This document shows, one piece after another, positions 11,990 to 24,000 of a DNA stretch of 64,000 bases. The position numbers and the translations under genes were made by a program. The stretch's first letter is position 1. Each line of letters begins with the position of its first letter. Where the stretch lies: positions 37,472,397 to 37,536,396 of the forward strand of contig NC_088172.1 in assembly GCF_028769735.1 (NCBI RefSeq), written 5' to 3'. Under the pieces are notes generated by a model. It saw nothing but the letters and a program-made list of their open reading frames with translations. It ran no database searches and was not told the DNA's origin. Origin of the DNA: Zonotrichia leucophrys gambelii (taxonomy: Eukaryota; Chordata; Aves; Passeriformes; Passerellidae).

Positions 11990-13320
11990 CTGCAAAATAT
12001 AATAAAAGTATACACAAGATATTCCAATTTTATTCTATGGATGTCACGCCCCATGAACTCCCACTCATTAGCAATCTGCTATTGCATCACTTTCTCCAGG
12101 CCAGAAGATCCATCCTGCTCCCAGGAGGATACTGCAGCCTGAAGCCTGACTGATTTGCTGCAGACAGCAACGCCTTAAGCTACAGGATGCAAATATTATG
12201 CCACCCACCGGGTAGTTATTTACACCTGAGCAAATTGAGCCTAACACTCCAACAAATCAGTGCAATGGCATTTTACGAGCCATTTCATGTGGGTGTAAAC
12301 AATGCTCCACAACTCAGAAACAGGGGGTCTTTAACTGCATCATAATTTAGGGCTGAATTCTGCTCTTGGTTGCAGGGCTGTAAATCTTGTATAAATCCAG
12401 TGGCACCAAGAGGCTACTCTGAGCTGACACCCATGTAAGTAAGCTCACACTGTGGTCCAGACTGTGCTATTACCAGCTAGTAAATGCAAACTGCTGCGCT
12501 GCTGCACCCAGTGAGCTTTGCAACCTGCAGCCCAGCTTGGAAAAGAGAAGCATGATGTGAATTTGTGGTGCAATATCACTATGTCTTTATGCTATCAGTA
12601 CCTAGCAACATCTCACCAGTTAAATGATGATCAGGTCCTCATATTTAAAAAGGACTGAAGTGATGGATGTGACCTGAAGGTACCACTCTAGTTTTTCTTT
12701 TGGTGAGAAGGGAAGTAGGGGGAAAGCAGAGAACCAAGCACAAAGCTTGCTGGTTTATATATTTACATGTCCTACACCAAAATGTTCTTCTGAGAGGTAT
12801 TTATTTCCTTTTGTTGTGTTTCAATGGACAACGTACAAAGTATATTTTAGGTTGAAATGAAGTCAGACAACTGCATCCAAACCAAACCTTGAGCAATCCC
12901 TGATGGAGAGTAGAAGTTGCTTTGGATGAAGACCTTTGCTGTCCCTAACTAGGAATTACAAATGTCTAAAATAATTGTCACTGTTTCAGTATAATGATAA
13001 AACTAGAAAGCTAGGGAAAGGAGAGGAAAATATGTAGGACTTAAGAAGATCTAAGTTAGTTTTTACCACCACCTCCCCTGGGGCAGGCTAAATCCTTTTG
13101 TTTTCAGTCTGAAAGAGGGAAAAATAATAAATAAAAGGATCTGGGACAAGCTGTGGATTTGACCTCCTGCTGTATGGCAGTTGTACAGTATGAGGGACCC
13201 TGAGCTGGCCCCTGGTTAGTGCCATTTCTCACTTGCCTGTGTTGTCCTGTTTTTGTAGAGTTGTCTAGCCTTCAGATTGGGATCAATAATGACCAGCAAC
13301 AAAGGGCTGTCTGTTTGTTT
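11990..13320. other. SCML4 intron upstream of coding exon 2, no strong feature
   Basis: One isolated octamer ATGCAAAT lies near 12187. Otherwise this is unique AT-rich sequence. Confidence 0.55.
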
Positions 13321-14435
13321 TCACAGAATCACTGACTATGCTGAGTTGGAAGGGACCCACAAAGATCATCAAGGCCCTTCACAGGACCATCCCCAAGAGT
13401 CACACCCTGTGCCTGAGGGCATTGTCCAAATCCTTTTGAACTCTGTCAGGCTCGATGCTTACTTCCTTGGGGAGCCTGTTCTTGTGCCCAACACCCTCTG
13501 GGTGAAGAACCTTTTCCTAATATCCAACCTGAATCTTCCCTGACACAACTTCATGCCATTCCCTCAGGTCCTGTTGCTGCTCACCAAAGAGAAGAAATCA
13601 GTGTCTGCCCCTCCTTTTCCCGTCATGAGGAAACTGTAGACTTCAATGAGGTGTCCCTTCAGTCTCCTCCAGGCTGAACAAACCAAGTGACCTCAGCTGT
13701 TCCTCATATGTCTCCACCTCAAGGCCCTTCACCATCTTTGTTGTTCTCCTTTACATGATCTCCAATAGTTTAATATCTTTTTATATTGTGGTGCCCAGAA
13801 CTGCCCCCAGCACTCGAGGTGAGGCCGTCCCTGTGCAGAACAGAGCACGACAATCCCCTCCCTTGCCTGGCTGGTGATGCTGAGCCTGGTGCCCCTAGGA
13901 CACCACTGGCCCTCCTGGCTGCCAGGGCACTGCTGACTCATGTTCCACTTGTCACTGACCAGGAGCCCCAGGTCCCTTTCCACAGCACTGCTTCCCAGCC
14001 TCTCATTGCCCAGTCTGTCCATGTATCCATCCCAGGTACAGAATCCAGCACTTTCCCTCATTGAAATTGAAATATGGTTGGTGATTGCCCGATCCTCCGA
14101 TTTGTCAAGGTCTCTTTGTTGGGCCCCCTGCCCTGGAAGGAAGCAACAGCTCCTCCCTGTTTTTTATCATCTGTGACCTCGCTTAGTGTCCCTTCCAGTC
14201 CTGCAGCCAAGTCATTTATGGAGATGTTGAAGAGCACAGGGCTGGGGATGGAGCCCTGTGGGAAACCCATCAGTGACAGGTCACCAGTCCAATGTCACCC
14301 CATTCCCTGTAACACTTTGTGCCTGACTGGTGAGCCAGTTGCTCACCCATGGCATGATGTGTTTATCCAGCTGTGTGCCTGACATTTTGTCCAGAAGGAT
14401 ACTGTGAGAGACAGTATCAAAAGCTTTACTTTTGA
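13321..14435 (-). mobile_element. CR1 LINE, about 1.1 kb, with decayed reverse transcriptase C-terminus
   Basis: The plus strand opens with TTTCACAGAATCACTGACTATG and a GTTGGAAGGGACCCACAAAG block, the reverse complement of a CR1 3' end, and runs without large gaps into ORF2. Translated on the minus strand, 14058-14270 contains GFPQGSIPSPVLFNISINDL and a downstream TDD, corresponding to the PQGS and (F/Y)ADD boxes of a CR1 reverse transcriptase. The segment 13729-14061 contains RDLGLLVSDKWNMSQQC and RPHLECWGQFWAPQYKK, typical of the CR1 ORF2 C-terminus. The catalytic box has lost its aromatic/alanine residues and the frame is interrupted, so it is a dead, 5'-truncated copy. It sits in the SCML4 intron between coding exons 1 and 2, in the same orientation as the gene. 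Confidence 0.9.
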
Positions 14436-14630
14436 ATGGGAAGAGAACGGAGTTTCAAAAATCAAGGTCTCCATCCAGTTTGGCATTTATTCCATCTAAG
14501 AAGGTGAGAAGCAGCATGATTTATTACATTCTATAGCAATATGTCAATTATTCACTTTTCTATGGCAAAGTGGGCTGGCAAAGTGAAACTTTGGGTAGCC
14601 CCTATGTTAGGCTTCTGGGCTTGTCTTTGA

Positions 14631-14634
<4 letters not shown>

Positions 14635-14667
<33 letters not shown>
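14635..14667 (+). repeat. AT dinucleotide microsatellite with short AC tail
   Basis: Alternating AT from 14635 to 14659 passes into ACACACAC up to 14667. It lies between two CR1 copies in the SCML4 intron. Confidence 0.95.
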
Positions 14668-14757
14668 TACGCAAAGAATGTAAATGTACATATGTGCATT
14701 TGTACACACTCTGTATTTATTATATAAAATAGATATGTTTATAGAGAGATGTGCAGA

Positions 14758-15205
14758 CATAGAATCAGAAAAGAATCCAACATTTAGGTTGGAAAAGACT
14801 GCTAAGATCACCAAGTCTGATCATTTCCTAACATTGCCAGGACCACTACTATACCATGTCCCTAAACACCTACAAATCTTTTGAACACTTCCAAGTACAG
14901 TGATTCCACCATTCCCTTTGTTCCCTTTGCTTGAATACCCTTTTAGTAAAGATTTTTTTTTTTCCAAATATACAATCTAAACCTCCCCTAGCACAACTTG
15001 AGGCCATTTACCTTTTCCCTGTTGCTGGTTGTCTGGGAGAAGAGAGCTACACCCTCCTGTCAGGTGGCTGTAGAGATTGAAAAGGTCTCCCCCAAACCTC
15101 CTTTTCTCCAGGCTAAACACCCCCAGCTCCCTCAGCTGCTCCTCATAAGACTGATGCTCCAGACCCTTCACTGGCTTTGTTGTCCTTCTCTGGACAGGCT
15201 CTAGC
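14758..15205 (-). mobile_element. CR1 LINE fragment
   Basis: The sequence begins ACATAGAATCAGAAAAGAATCC and passes through TTAGGTTGGAAAAGACTGCT, GAACACTTCCAAGTACAGTG and TCTCCAGGCTAAACACCCCC to CTTCTCTGGACAGGCTC. These are ordered landmarks of a reverse-complemented CR1 3' region. It lies about 320 bp beyond the larger CR1 copy and separates from it at an AT microsatellite. It is a second insertion and not a continuation, because it restarts from the 3' end. Confidence 0.9.
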
Positions 15206-18200
15206 AACACTTGTATGCTCTCATTCTTACATTTCTCTATATGGATACTATTTTTGAGACAGTATACCTGACAAATTCTGCTTCACTTACATGTTGGCTC
15301 CCTAATATCCTTACTGGCTCACATTCCTGTGGTCCCAAACAGAGGCACAAAAGTCCCCTCTTCAGCCCCTGAGCCTCGTGAGTGTGTGCTGCCCCACCAA
15401 CACTGTGCACTGCCTCACCAGCATCATCAGACCTTTTCCCTCTCCTAGATCTTGGAGGTCCAGGCAGGCTTACATTCAAGAGCAAATGAGCAGAAGCAAG
15501 GCTTGTGTAAACTCTGTCGTGTGGAAGCCCCTTTCTTTGTTTGTGGAAACCCCCCTGTTTTAGTGAACAATTTACTGCAAAATTAATTGCAAGAAAATGT
15601 GCTCTACAGCCTCTGGGTACAGATAAATGTCATTTTATTAGGGGTAGTAGAGAACTGGCCTTTGTTAAATCAAAATGAAACAATGCCTGCCTGATTAGTG
15701 CAAGAGATGGAACACTAAGCAAACAACAGCTTAGCTGCCTCCTGGCCACTGAAATCCTGAGTAGTCCCTCAATATAATGAAGGGTAAATCTCAAAGTATT
15801 CCATTTAAAGATGTCTTTTCTTGGACTGAGTCTTCTCTATGGAAAAGCCAACCCAACCACCAGCTGACTGACTGAGAGCTTGCCAGTAGAAAGCACATAT
15901 GCGCGAGAGTCAAAAAAAGCAGTGAAGAAGAGGGAAAGAGAAGGAGAAAAAGAGACAGAGGAAATCTGTCAGAGCACATTGGGAAATCCTTGTGGTAAGG
16001 CATTGGAATCAACTTTTGACTATCAAATGTTGTGAGTTTTGATATGTACAGCATGAGATGTAAAAGTGGTTGCTTTAAAACAAGATCTACAACCAACCCC
16101 CACTCTTATGGACTTTCTACCACAGAAATGGGATCACAGAAAGATGATCCGGGATTCTGGGTAGGAAATAAATGTGTCTACTTTATCAAAGTCACCATGA
16201 ATTAGATGCAGAGAGAGTGGGCTTTTGTGCCATTGATGCTGGCTACAAGATTGTTTCAGTGTGCAGTGGCTGGGGACTCTCCTGAGTCCTGGAGTTTTTA
16301 TTACAATCTGCACACCTCTTCAGAGAAGCCAGGATTCATCTAACTGGTATTTATATCATTCCCCACCAAAAAAATGAAAGAAGGTGAAGAACATTTGCCA
16401 GGCAACTTTTTTTTTTCTTTCTGAAGATCTCTGCCAGCTTGTTTAATACATGGGAAAGTAACATGATGAACCTCAATACAATTTCCCTGCAGTTTTCTTA
16501 AACTATTTAGAATCAGATTCTCATTTTTATGGCTTCCTGTTCCCTTGTACCAGTTGTCCCTTTTCCTGAAAAAAAAAATTGCTAGAAAAGCCTGGGATTC
16601 ACCCCATCCCCATGGGTTTTTGTCCTTCCAGACAGGAGGGCAGAGGCACCTCCTGGCAATGAGAGCTTTTGCTGCCAGAGAGAGAACCATCTCCAGCCCC
16701 TGAAAATGTGCACTAAGGTGAGCGTCTGAGCCAGCCTGGTCCTGCCAGGTGGATTTCTGATGGCTGGACAGAAGGTTGCCATTAAACATGCACCAGGGAA
16801 GCACAGAGCTTCTGAGTACATGTTTTGGGGTCCGTGGCTCTGTGCATTTGGCTGTGAGTGAGGACACTCATAGCATAAGCCCAGTCATGGAGGGTGAGAG
16901 GGGAGGTCAGCTGGCAAAGGCAAACACAGTCCAAGGTCTTTTCCACCTTTTCTTGTGTTGTGCAATAACTTCCTTCTGCACAGCAAATGATGCAAGCGAG
17001 TCTGCACACAGCCTCCTACATCCCATCAGCGTTTCACAGAGAATGAGGCAGGTAACCTTGACAGGAGCTTATACAACCTCGAAATCCAAGGCTGTATCAC
17101 AGGATAGGTGAATAAACAGGACACTTTAAGGTTGCCTGTGCAATCTCATTCCCAATGCATCCAAATCCTGACTGCTTATTTGTCATCATTAGCATTGACT
17201 CCTAGGGCAGCAGGGTAACCTGTGCCCCGTAATGGAGCTGTCACTCCACACGTGTGACACTCGCTGCCCTCCCCACCTGGCTGGGCTGGGCTGGGGCCAC
17301 CTCCCCAGGTGGGAGCTGCACTGCCTGCACAGAGGGACGAGCTGCCCTCGAGCTGCTCAAAGGCTTCCATGGCTTTGCTGCCCTCAGGGAAGGACGTGGT
17401 GGTGTGTGTTGCAGTGCTGCCCCATGCATGTCCCTCCATGTCCCTGCAAGGTGCTAACAAACCCTTCCCTCTTACAGCCTTCCCAGGCAGCTCTTCAGGG
17501 CTGCTCTCACTCACAGCCACAGAAATAAAACCCATCCATCCACTAACCTCCTCCCCTGGCTGCCAGAATAGGCTTTTTCCCAGAGATTTAGACAATCAGA
17601 AAGAATATTGTATTTTGGAGAAATGTAACATTTTATGGCAAATAGCTCCACATAAGGTACAAAACGGTTTTTGGAAAAACAGCTGATGAAATTTTATAGC
17701 CAAAGCTGTGAAAAAATAAACAGGATAGCAAGGAAAAGACTTTTCTTGGTGATGAAGTGTGATAAAATGTCATTTCAGGAAGACATAGATATTTCCTTTA
17801 GTATCAATGAAAACAGGCAATGGGTCACCTGTCTATAAAGAGCATGTGATTGAAAATGCCTGTTATTCACATCTTGGTCAAAATAAATTTAAATCTAGGC
17901 TGTAAATTCTGAGTTTCTTAAAAATTCAGAAGTATTTTTCCATCTGCTCTGTAACAATTCAGCTCTCTGGCTGCTATAAAGAATTTGGTCGTCTGCCATT
18001 TGGGCAGGGAGTCATTTTTTAAAATGAATTTAAGTCTTGTGGTATCTGAAACTCATACAATTATGGAGCTAATTAAATCAAGCTAGAGTTCCCCATCAAA
18101 AAATGTAATTTTTGACTCAGGCTGAGGAGGTGCTTTGGATGGAGAGGGGCTCACTTCAGCTGAGCACACAGCGTACAAAGGCGCCTCATGGAAAACATTG

Positions 18201-20057
18201 CTTTGGTGTGTGAATCCTACAGCTCAAATCAACCAGGCCAGGTGCCATGGGTGCTGCAGCTCATCCGTGTCAGCCTCATCCACCTGAGCCACTGGATATA
18301 AAAGGATGCCTTGTTATGTGCCATGCCTCATTTCAGATCCAGTGCTGAAGGAGGGATGCTGTTGCCTCCTCACCAAGTGCCTGGGGACAAAGAGGAGGAA
18401 TGTGTGGTACCCAGCAGGGTTAAAGTGTCCCTTTGGAAGAAGTGGGGGACACAGCAATCAAATGCTCGGCCACGTAGGTCCAAAGCACAGTGTTACTGCA
18501 GCATTTTCAGGAATTTAAGTCTGCCACTTCTCCCCTTTATATATGTGTGGTGATTGGTGAAAGACTTTTTTTCCAGGTGGATGGGTACATTTGGGATAGC
18601 ATGAAACATATTCCTCAGCATTTTTTTTGGTCAAATTACAAATCAAATGCAAATGCATGAGCAAGAAGTTGGGGTCACCAAGACAAGCAGGGACAGAAGG
18701 GACAGGATCTGAAAAACCCTGCATACAAGGTCATTGTTGTATTTGGCAAATCACTAAATCTCAAGCCTCAAAGACCCAATTTCATCACATCTCCAAAGTA
18801 TTGTTGTCCAGACTGGATGGTTTTGATCTGAAGAGTCTGCAAGTCACCCATTTACTGATAATAACTAAATTACTTGAAATAAATATGATATATAATAAAC
18901 TTGATATAAGAAATACCTCTAGTAAAACAATTCAGATATTTCCAACCTGGAGTTTTATCCTGATATGGAAGTGAAAAAATAAAAAGTATTTCCATATCCC
19001 ACATTTTACAAAACACTTGAATATTTGTCCCAGTCTTAGCTTGGAGCTCTATTTTGGAGTACTGTTAGACAGAGGTTAGGGGAAAGGAGGGAAAGGTAAA
19101 GATGAGGGTAGCCTGCTCTAGATTAAGCTCAAGTCCAAGGCTCACAGCAATCAAACAGTTGGTCCCTGTGTCCAGAGCTCAGCCAGCAGCACCATGCATG
19201 GAATGTTGTTGCCTGCTATGAACCAGGAGAGCTCCATGGAAGAGCCAGGCAACACCCCAGACAAGACCTTCTCCAGGAAGGCTGGGTCAGCCTTGTGCAT
19301 ACCCTGATTGTTTTATTTGCTTTTCTGTCTTGAAACCACAAACCCAAGCAGCTCTGATTTTCCAGCAGTCTGCAATTTGCCCTCCTTGTGCAGCACTCTG
19401 CATGTCTGTGCCAGTGCCTATTGAAAACAAGGAACACGCATGGCAAACATGCACAGAGCCCCGAGCTGGCTGGGGATGGAGACAGAGAGATTAACTGAGC
19501 AATCTGCTGAACACACAAGACCCCTTACTAAGCTGTGGCCCAATTTCACTCCCCAGAACAAATTCTCCTTCCCTGAGCATTACAGTCCCATTTTTGCCTG
19601 GTGTGAGGCATCACAGTGGCACTGCTCCCACTGGTGCTGAGCCCACTGCAAGTGTGGTGGGAGAGACCCAGCCCAGCAGCAGCAGCAGAAGGGTTTAAGG
19701 CACTAAGGGCTCCTGGCTTTCTTTAGTTCTGCCTTTGCCCCAGGGCTGCACAGAAAGCTGGGCAGGGAGCAGACAAATACAGTGAAATACCATTATTTTT
19801 CTCAAATGTCCCTCTTTTCTTTTTTTCCTTTGGAAAGTACCTTTTCTCCCTCTCCCTCCCTTTATTTCCACTCTCCTTCTCTGTATTGCTTTCCTTCTCT
19901 GTTCAGTTTGTTCAATTTCTAATCACCATAAGTGAGAAAAAGGAAAGTGAAAAATGAGAAACCCTTCCCCAAAGGTGTGCAACCATCCCACACAACACTG
20001 TGGAAAACATTTTCAAACAGACCAAATTAAAATAACTTTAACCTTTGGGAAAACACA
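15206..20057. other. SCML4 intron, no feature seen beyond short simple repeats
   Basis: It contains a CTGGG-rich spot near 17279, five CAG units at 19674-19688, and an octamer-like AAATGCAAATGCAT near 18645. No transposon or exon was recognised. Confidence 0.55.
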
Positions 20058-20158
20058 CATGGTGTGGTTCTTGGGGTGTCCTGGGCAGGACCAGGAGTTG
20101 GGCTTAATGATCCTGATGGATCTCCTTCAACTTAGAATACTTTATGATTCTGTGATTT
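20058..20158 (+). mobile_element. CR1 LINE 3' terminus
   Basis: The plus strand runs GAGTTGGGCTTAATGATCCT, GATGGATCTCCTTCAACTTA and TACTTTATGATTCTGTGATT. This is the sense orientation of a CR1 3' end with its ATTCT(A/G)TGATT terminal repeats. It lies about 245 bp inside the SCML4 intron from the first coding exon and abuts the TTTGG repeat. Confidence 0.8.
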
Positions 20159-20197
20159 TTTTTCACCAGCTCAGGTAGAAGAGAAACCATCTTCTCT

Positions 20198-20270
20198 TTT
20201 GGTTTGGTTTGGTTTGGTTTGGTTTGGTTTGGTTTGGTTTGGTTTGGCTTGTTTTGTTTTGTTTTGTTTT
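20198..20270 (+). repeat. TTTGG pentanucleotide repeat followed by TTTTG units
   Basis: Ten perfect TTTGG units (20198-20247) are followed after one C by about four TTTTG units. The repeat starts about 135 bp from the SCML4 exon-1 donor (20405) and directly follows a CR1 3' end, so it probably grew from the CR1 tail region. Confidence 0.95.
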
Positions 20271-20405
20271 TTCTTTTTCTTTGCATTGCTCTGCCCCTGA
20301 CTTGCACAACTTTTCCTCTGTTCCTGCACTTCAGCTGAAATTCCAGAAGAAAATGCATGAAGACCACCAGGAGGTGGAGAAGGAATGTGAAAGCCATGCA
20401 TATAC

Positions 20406-20611
20406 CTTGTGCCCAGGTTTTCTCCCTCTCTTCTTTGGGATCTTCATGCCTGGCAGAGCACTGGCAGGTGCTGAGAAGAGGTTGTGAACAGCCATTTTGA
20501 TGGGTGCTGGCTGGAGCGGGGGCCGCCCTCGCTTCTTCCCTGCCATCCTGGGGGACTGCATCTCCCCAGCAGCCAGGCTGGGGTCCAGGCATGGTGGCTG
20601 GCTCATCTGCC
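20406..20611 (-). CDS. SCML4: SCML4 first coding exon: start codon and two AT-hook-like motifs
   Basis: On the minus strand the exon follows a T-rich tract ending in an AG at 20613-20612 and ends at a GT donor (20405-20404). The start at 20561 gives 52 residues beginning MQSPRMAGKK, the position of the human start as I recall it. Two basic motifs, KKRGRPP (residues 9-15) and PKKRGRKPG (residues 42-50), are AT-hook-like and predict minor-groove DNA contact. A second in-frame ATG lies 45 bases upstream at 20606, only 5 bases inside the exon, with no stop between; it would add 15 residues. The downstream ATG has a purine at -3 (G) and the upstream one has C, so I prefer the downstream start. The exon ends in phase 0. 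A pentanucleotide repeat lies about 135 bases downstream in the intron. Confidence 0.93.
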
Positions 20612-20999
20612 CTAAGGAGACAAACAAAAAAAAAAAAAAGCAAACCAACTCTTTATTTAATTTTCTTTTTTGGTTTTTGGGTTTTCTTTTATCCCAAGGC
20701 AGTTTTCTCAGTGCTGTCATTTTCCCTCTTACCATTGCTCACAAAGCAGCAAGAAACACACCACAGATGTATGACCCTGGGTGGGACTCACCTGACCACA
20801 GCCTTATCTTCACCTGACCACAAAACCCTTATTTTTCCCATTTCCCTCTCCTGACCATGAGTACAGGGGGAGTTGCTCAGGTGGTGAGGCTTCTATTGCA
20901 GATGTCCAAGAGGTGAATCCCACAACCTTGGGGATACCACCTTCACTCTGCATCCTGCAGATAGGTGTGATGAAGGCTTGATCTTGCAGCCATCAGTCA

Positions 21000-21070
21000 G
21001 AGGGGTTTTGGAGTAATGATCTCATAAAGTTCCTGCCAACATGGTTTTTCTCACAAATTCTGTGGTTCTG
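21000..21070 (+). mobile_element. Degenerate CR1-like 3' end
   Basis: AGGGGTTTTGGAGTAATGAT, AAAGTTCCTGCCAACATGG and ACAAATTCTGTGGTTCTG follow the order of a CR1 3' end with many substitutions. It is old, or it may be a chance resemblance. Confidence 0.4.
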
Positions 21071-24000
21071 CAAATCCTGCCTCACCTCAAAAGTAGTACC
21101 AATACCAAAATGGATTTCTCTCCTCTTCATCCACAGCCCTCCTGCGTGGGGAGGCTGGGCTGGGCCATGAGGTAGCCAGGACAAGGTAGCCATGTTAGAG
21201 GGTAATTGCCAAACATTTCCTCTCTGCAATTTTACAGCATCTGTTACCAAGCATGTTAGTAGTGGGCTTTTGGATCTACTCCACCAGCACAGTTACTTCA
21301 CCGTAACTCCATGCAGCTGCTGAAGTTGAGCATGGATGATGGAGTGGAATCTGGTCCATTTTCCTCTGCCCAGATTTTAATAAAGAAAACAAATATACGG
21401 CTATATGCACAACACCAAGGGAATATACAGCATCCTTCACAGCTTCTAGTAAGGGTCACCTATGAACAAAGGTTAATTTAAAAAAAACCAAACAGCTGAA
21501 GCAATATGTTTCCAAATGTTGTGTTGTCCAGGCATTTGATTTCCTGCATATGGGCAGAATAGTAGTCCCAGTCCTGCCTGCAAGCATTGCCAGGCACAAA
21601 GGTCCAAGCAATTCTCATACCTTTATGATAAACCTTGCAATGGCTAATGTTGTCAAAATTGTGCTCCCTCAGGCCAGTGATAATGGAAGACTCCCTGTTT
21701 TCTGGGGTTTTTTCACAGAGGAGGCTCATTGCTCTCTCAGCTTCAGAGAAAACCTAAAGATGTGGTTCAAGAGCATTCTCTGCATAAAGCAAATAAAGGT
21801 TTGTTTATTACCACAATCAACAACAATTTTTTTTTACAATATCTATCAACTATAAAACCTACAAATTTCTCTGAGCACTTCAAATTTCACAATTTCAGAG
21901 CCCAGTGTGACTGAGCTGATGTTGTTGGGAATGAAATCAGGATTGCTCACTCACATGGTAGGAAGGGTACCACTTGATAGGGGCCTCTGGTGACAAGATC
22001 TTCAGCTGGAGGCTTCTTTTTTCAATGGCAAGTATGTTATGCCTAGTTAAAACTCTGTAAGTGTGACTAACCAAAAAGAAACCCACTTTTAAGGTATTGT
22101 CCATATTATCCAGTTTACACAATCTCCAGTATGATAAAAAATAGAGGGCTCCCAGCCCTACCCCCCCAGTAAATGCATTTATTTGCAATATCTTAAAACC
22201 TGTGTGTTTTCAATAATGCTAGGGGCATCTGCTCTGTTCAGATAGATCCACTATATCTGATGGGACTCCTAGACTGATTATAACTTCAACCCCACCTACC
22301 TAAACCTCTCAAGCAAACACTGAATGTCAAACATCAGAGCCGAGCAAACGTGCAGTGCCTGATTCACCACCCTGTCCAGAGCCACTGTGATTGCTCTCAC
22401 TCTCCAGGCATGCTCAGCCAGCTCGGGAGCCCCATGAAAACCTGCCATGAGGCTTGTTTTTTACCAAAGAAAAGCCTCACAACTTTTTCTTTTTCTTTCA
22501 CTTGTGACTGCAGAGAGTGTCCTTTCAGGGTTAAAATCGTCAGGCTTGCCACAGCACAAGTTAAATGGAAAGGCCCAGCTTATCCTGAACATCACTGCTT
22601 TCCTTCTGCCTTCAGCAGTGCTCATTTTGCTCCCTGTAGTGCTTTTTGAGGGACACCCTCGGTGTCCCTTCCACCTCCCAAAGCAAAACATTCCCAGGAT
22701 CTTACATTACAGGCTGTCTGCAGGCAGGCAGTTCAGCAGGGAAAGGAAATGCAACAATTACACTGGATTTGGCACCAAAACCCACTGAAAGCCCAGCGCT
22801 GCAGGCTCTGCATTTCGGTCTGCCTTAAAAAAAACCTGGCAAGATAAACCTTTGCAGAGGAGCTTGGTGGAGGCTGAGGAAGACAAATGCAGCCCAGGTT
22901 TGCTCCCTGCTTGAGGAAGGGAATGGTTCCTGCAGAAGGGACCACTGGTGGCCATGGGGCTGTGAGACAGAGGCTGTGCACCTGCAGGGGACACCACGCT
23001 GCATTGTCTGTTTCATATTCTCCTCTGATGGTAAAAGTAGCTGATGGCACCTCAGAAACTCTGAGTTATCAACCCCCAGAACAAAAGGTACTGACCCAGA
23101 GCACTGCTTTGTCAAAAATGCTGCTTTCTTTTGCAACTGGTCAAGTATTAAATGTGTTGTGGTTAGGAGATTTTAACAGTCACAGATTTTTGTGCTCTTT
23201 CTGCCCTTTCAATACTCGTGACACTGTGCTTTGGCCAAACCTCTTAGGGCTCCTCACCACATGTGAGGAGCTGACACACAGCTGGGTTTTTTTTCATCAC
23301 AAAACCCAGATGAACTGTGCACAACAGGATCTCAGTGTAACATACTTGATTTGATACAGCAAAGACGTTGTCAACTTCGGCATCCAAGCTGTTGTAATTA
23401 CATTTTATTACAAGCCCAACCGTGACTTGATTCTCCTTTCTTGTGTGCTAAGGGAAATGTTGTCACACTGCTGCAGATCCTGTGGGGCTCCCCAGCAGCA
23501 GGGAAGGGCAGCAGACACACAAAAACTGCTCCTGCCTGACCCTGAGGGGTCACAGCAAGACCTTCCCTGACAGCCAGGAGGAAGCTCTTGGGCAGGCTGG
23601 AAATACACACAGCCAAATTTCAGGTTGGCCAAAGAGGTCAGAGGGACACAGGGGCTTGTCTGACTGCCCCCAGCAAAGTCAGGGTGTCACCTTGGAATGA
23701 CTTTCCTGGGGCAGCTCTGGCTGCTGCCACAGCCTGGGCTTGACCCACAGCTCAGTGCTGGAAAGCTTGGTGGGTTCAAGGCAAGTCATGAGAGTTTGAT
23801 GAAATTTAAGGGCAAATTCAAGGAAGCAAATTACAGGCTACTAACAAAGGTTCAGGAAAGCACTGTAGTACAAATAGCTGGGGAGAATGCTCTGGGAGGG
23901 AAACAGTGTATGTTTGCCCTGTCCTTGTGCTTTTCCAAATGCACTAGCTTTTGGATGCCCAAGGATGGTGCAGCTTCAGTCTGACCTGGGTCTATCACTT

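Larger units (their letters stand above)
5802..20611 (-). other. SCML4: SCML4 gene body, 5' coding half (partial gene)
   Basis: Four coding exons on the minus strand read in order 20611-20406, 11989-11860, 9363-9163 and 5996-5802. Each is bounded by AG acceptors and GT donors, and the phases join without a break (0, 1, 1, then an open phase-1 donor). Together they encode about 227 residues starting at the methionine I align to human SCML4, plus one split glycine codon. SCML4 is a Scm-like Polycomb-family nuclear protein with N-terminal AT-hook-like basic motifs, a SLED domain and a C-terminal SAM domain, and it lacks MBT repeats. The SAM exons were not found left of 5802, so the gene continues beyond the window. 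Non-coding 5' exons presumably lie right of 20611 but could not be placed. Identification rests on remembered human sequence, not a database search. Confidence 0.93.

Noticed and set aside
20171..20401. Open frame with Lys-Pro-Asn-Gln-Thr repeats on the minus strand
   Set aside because: By-product of the TTTGG repeat read through past the true SCML4 donor at 20405.
22887..23354. 155-residue plus-strand open frame
   Set aside because: No homology recognised, mixed low-complexity composition, no exon boundaries that join anything.
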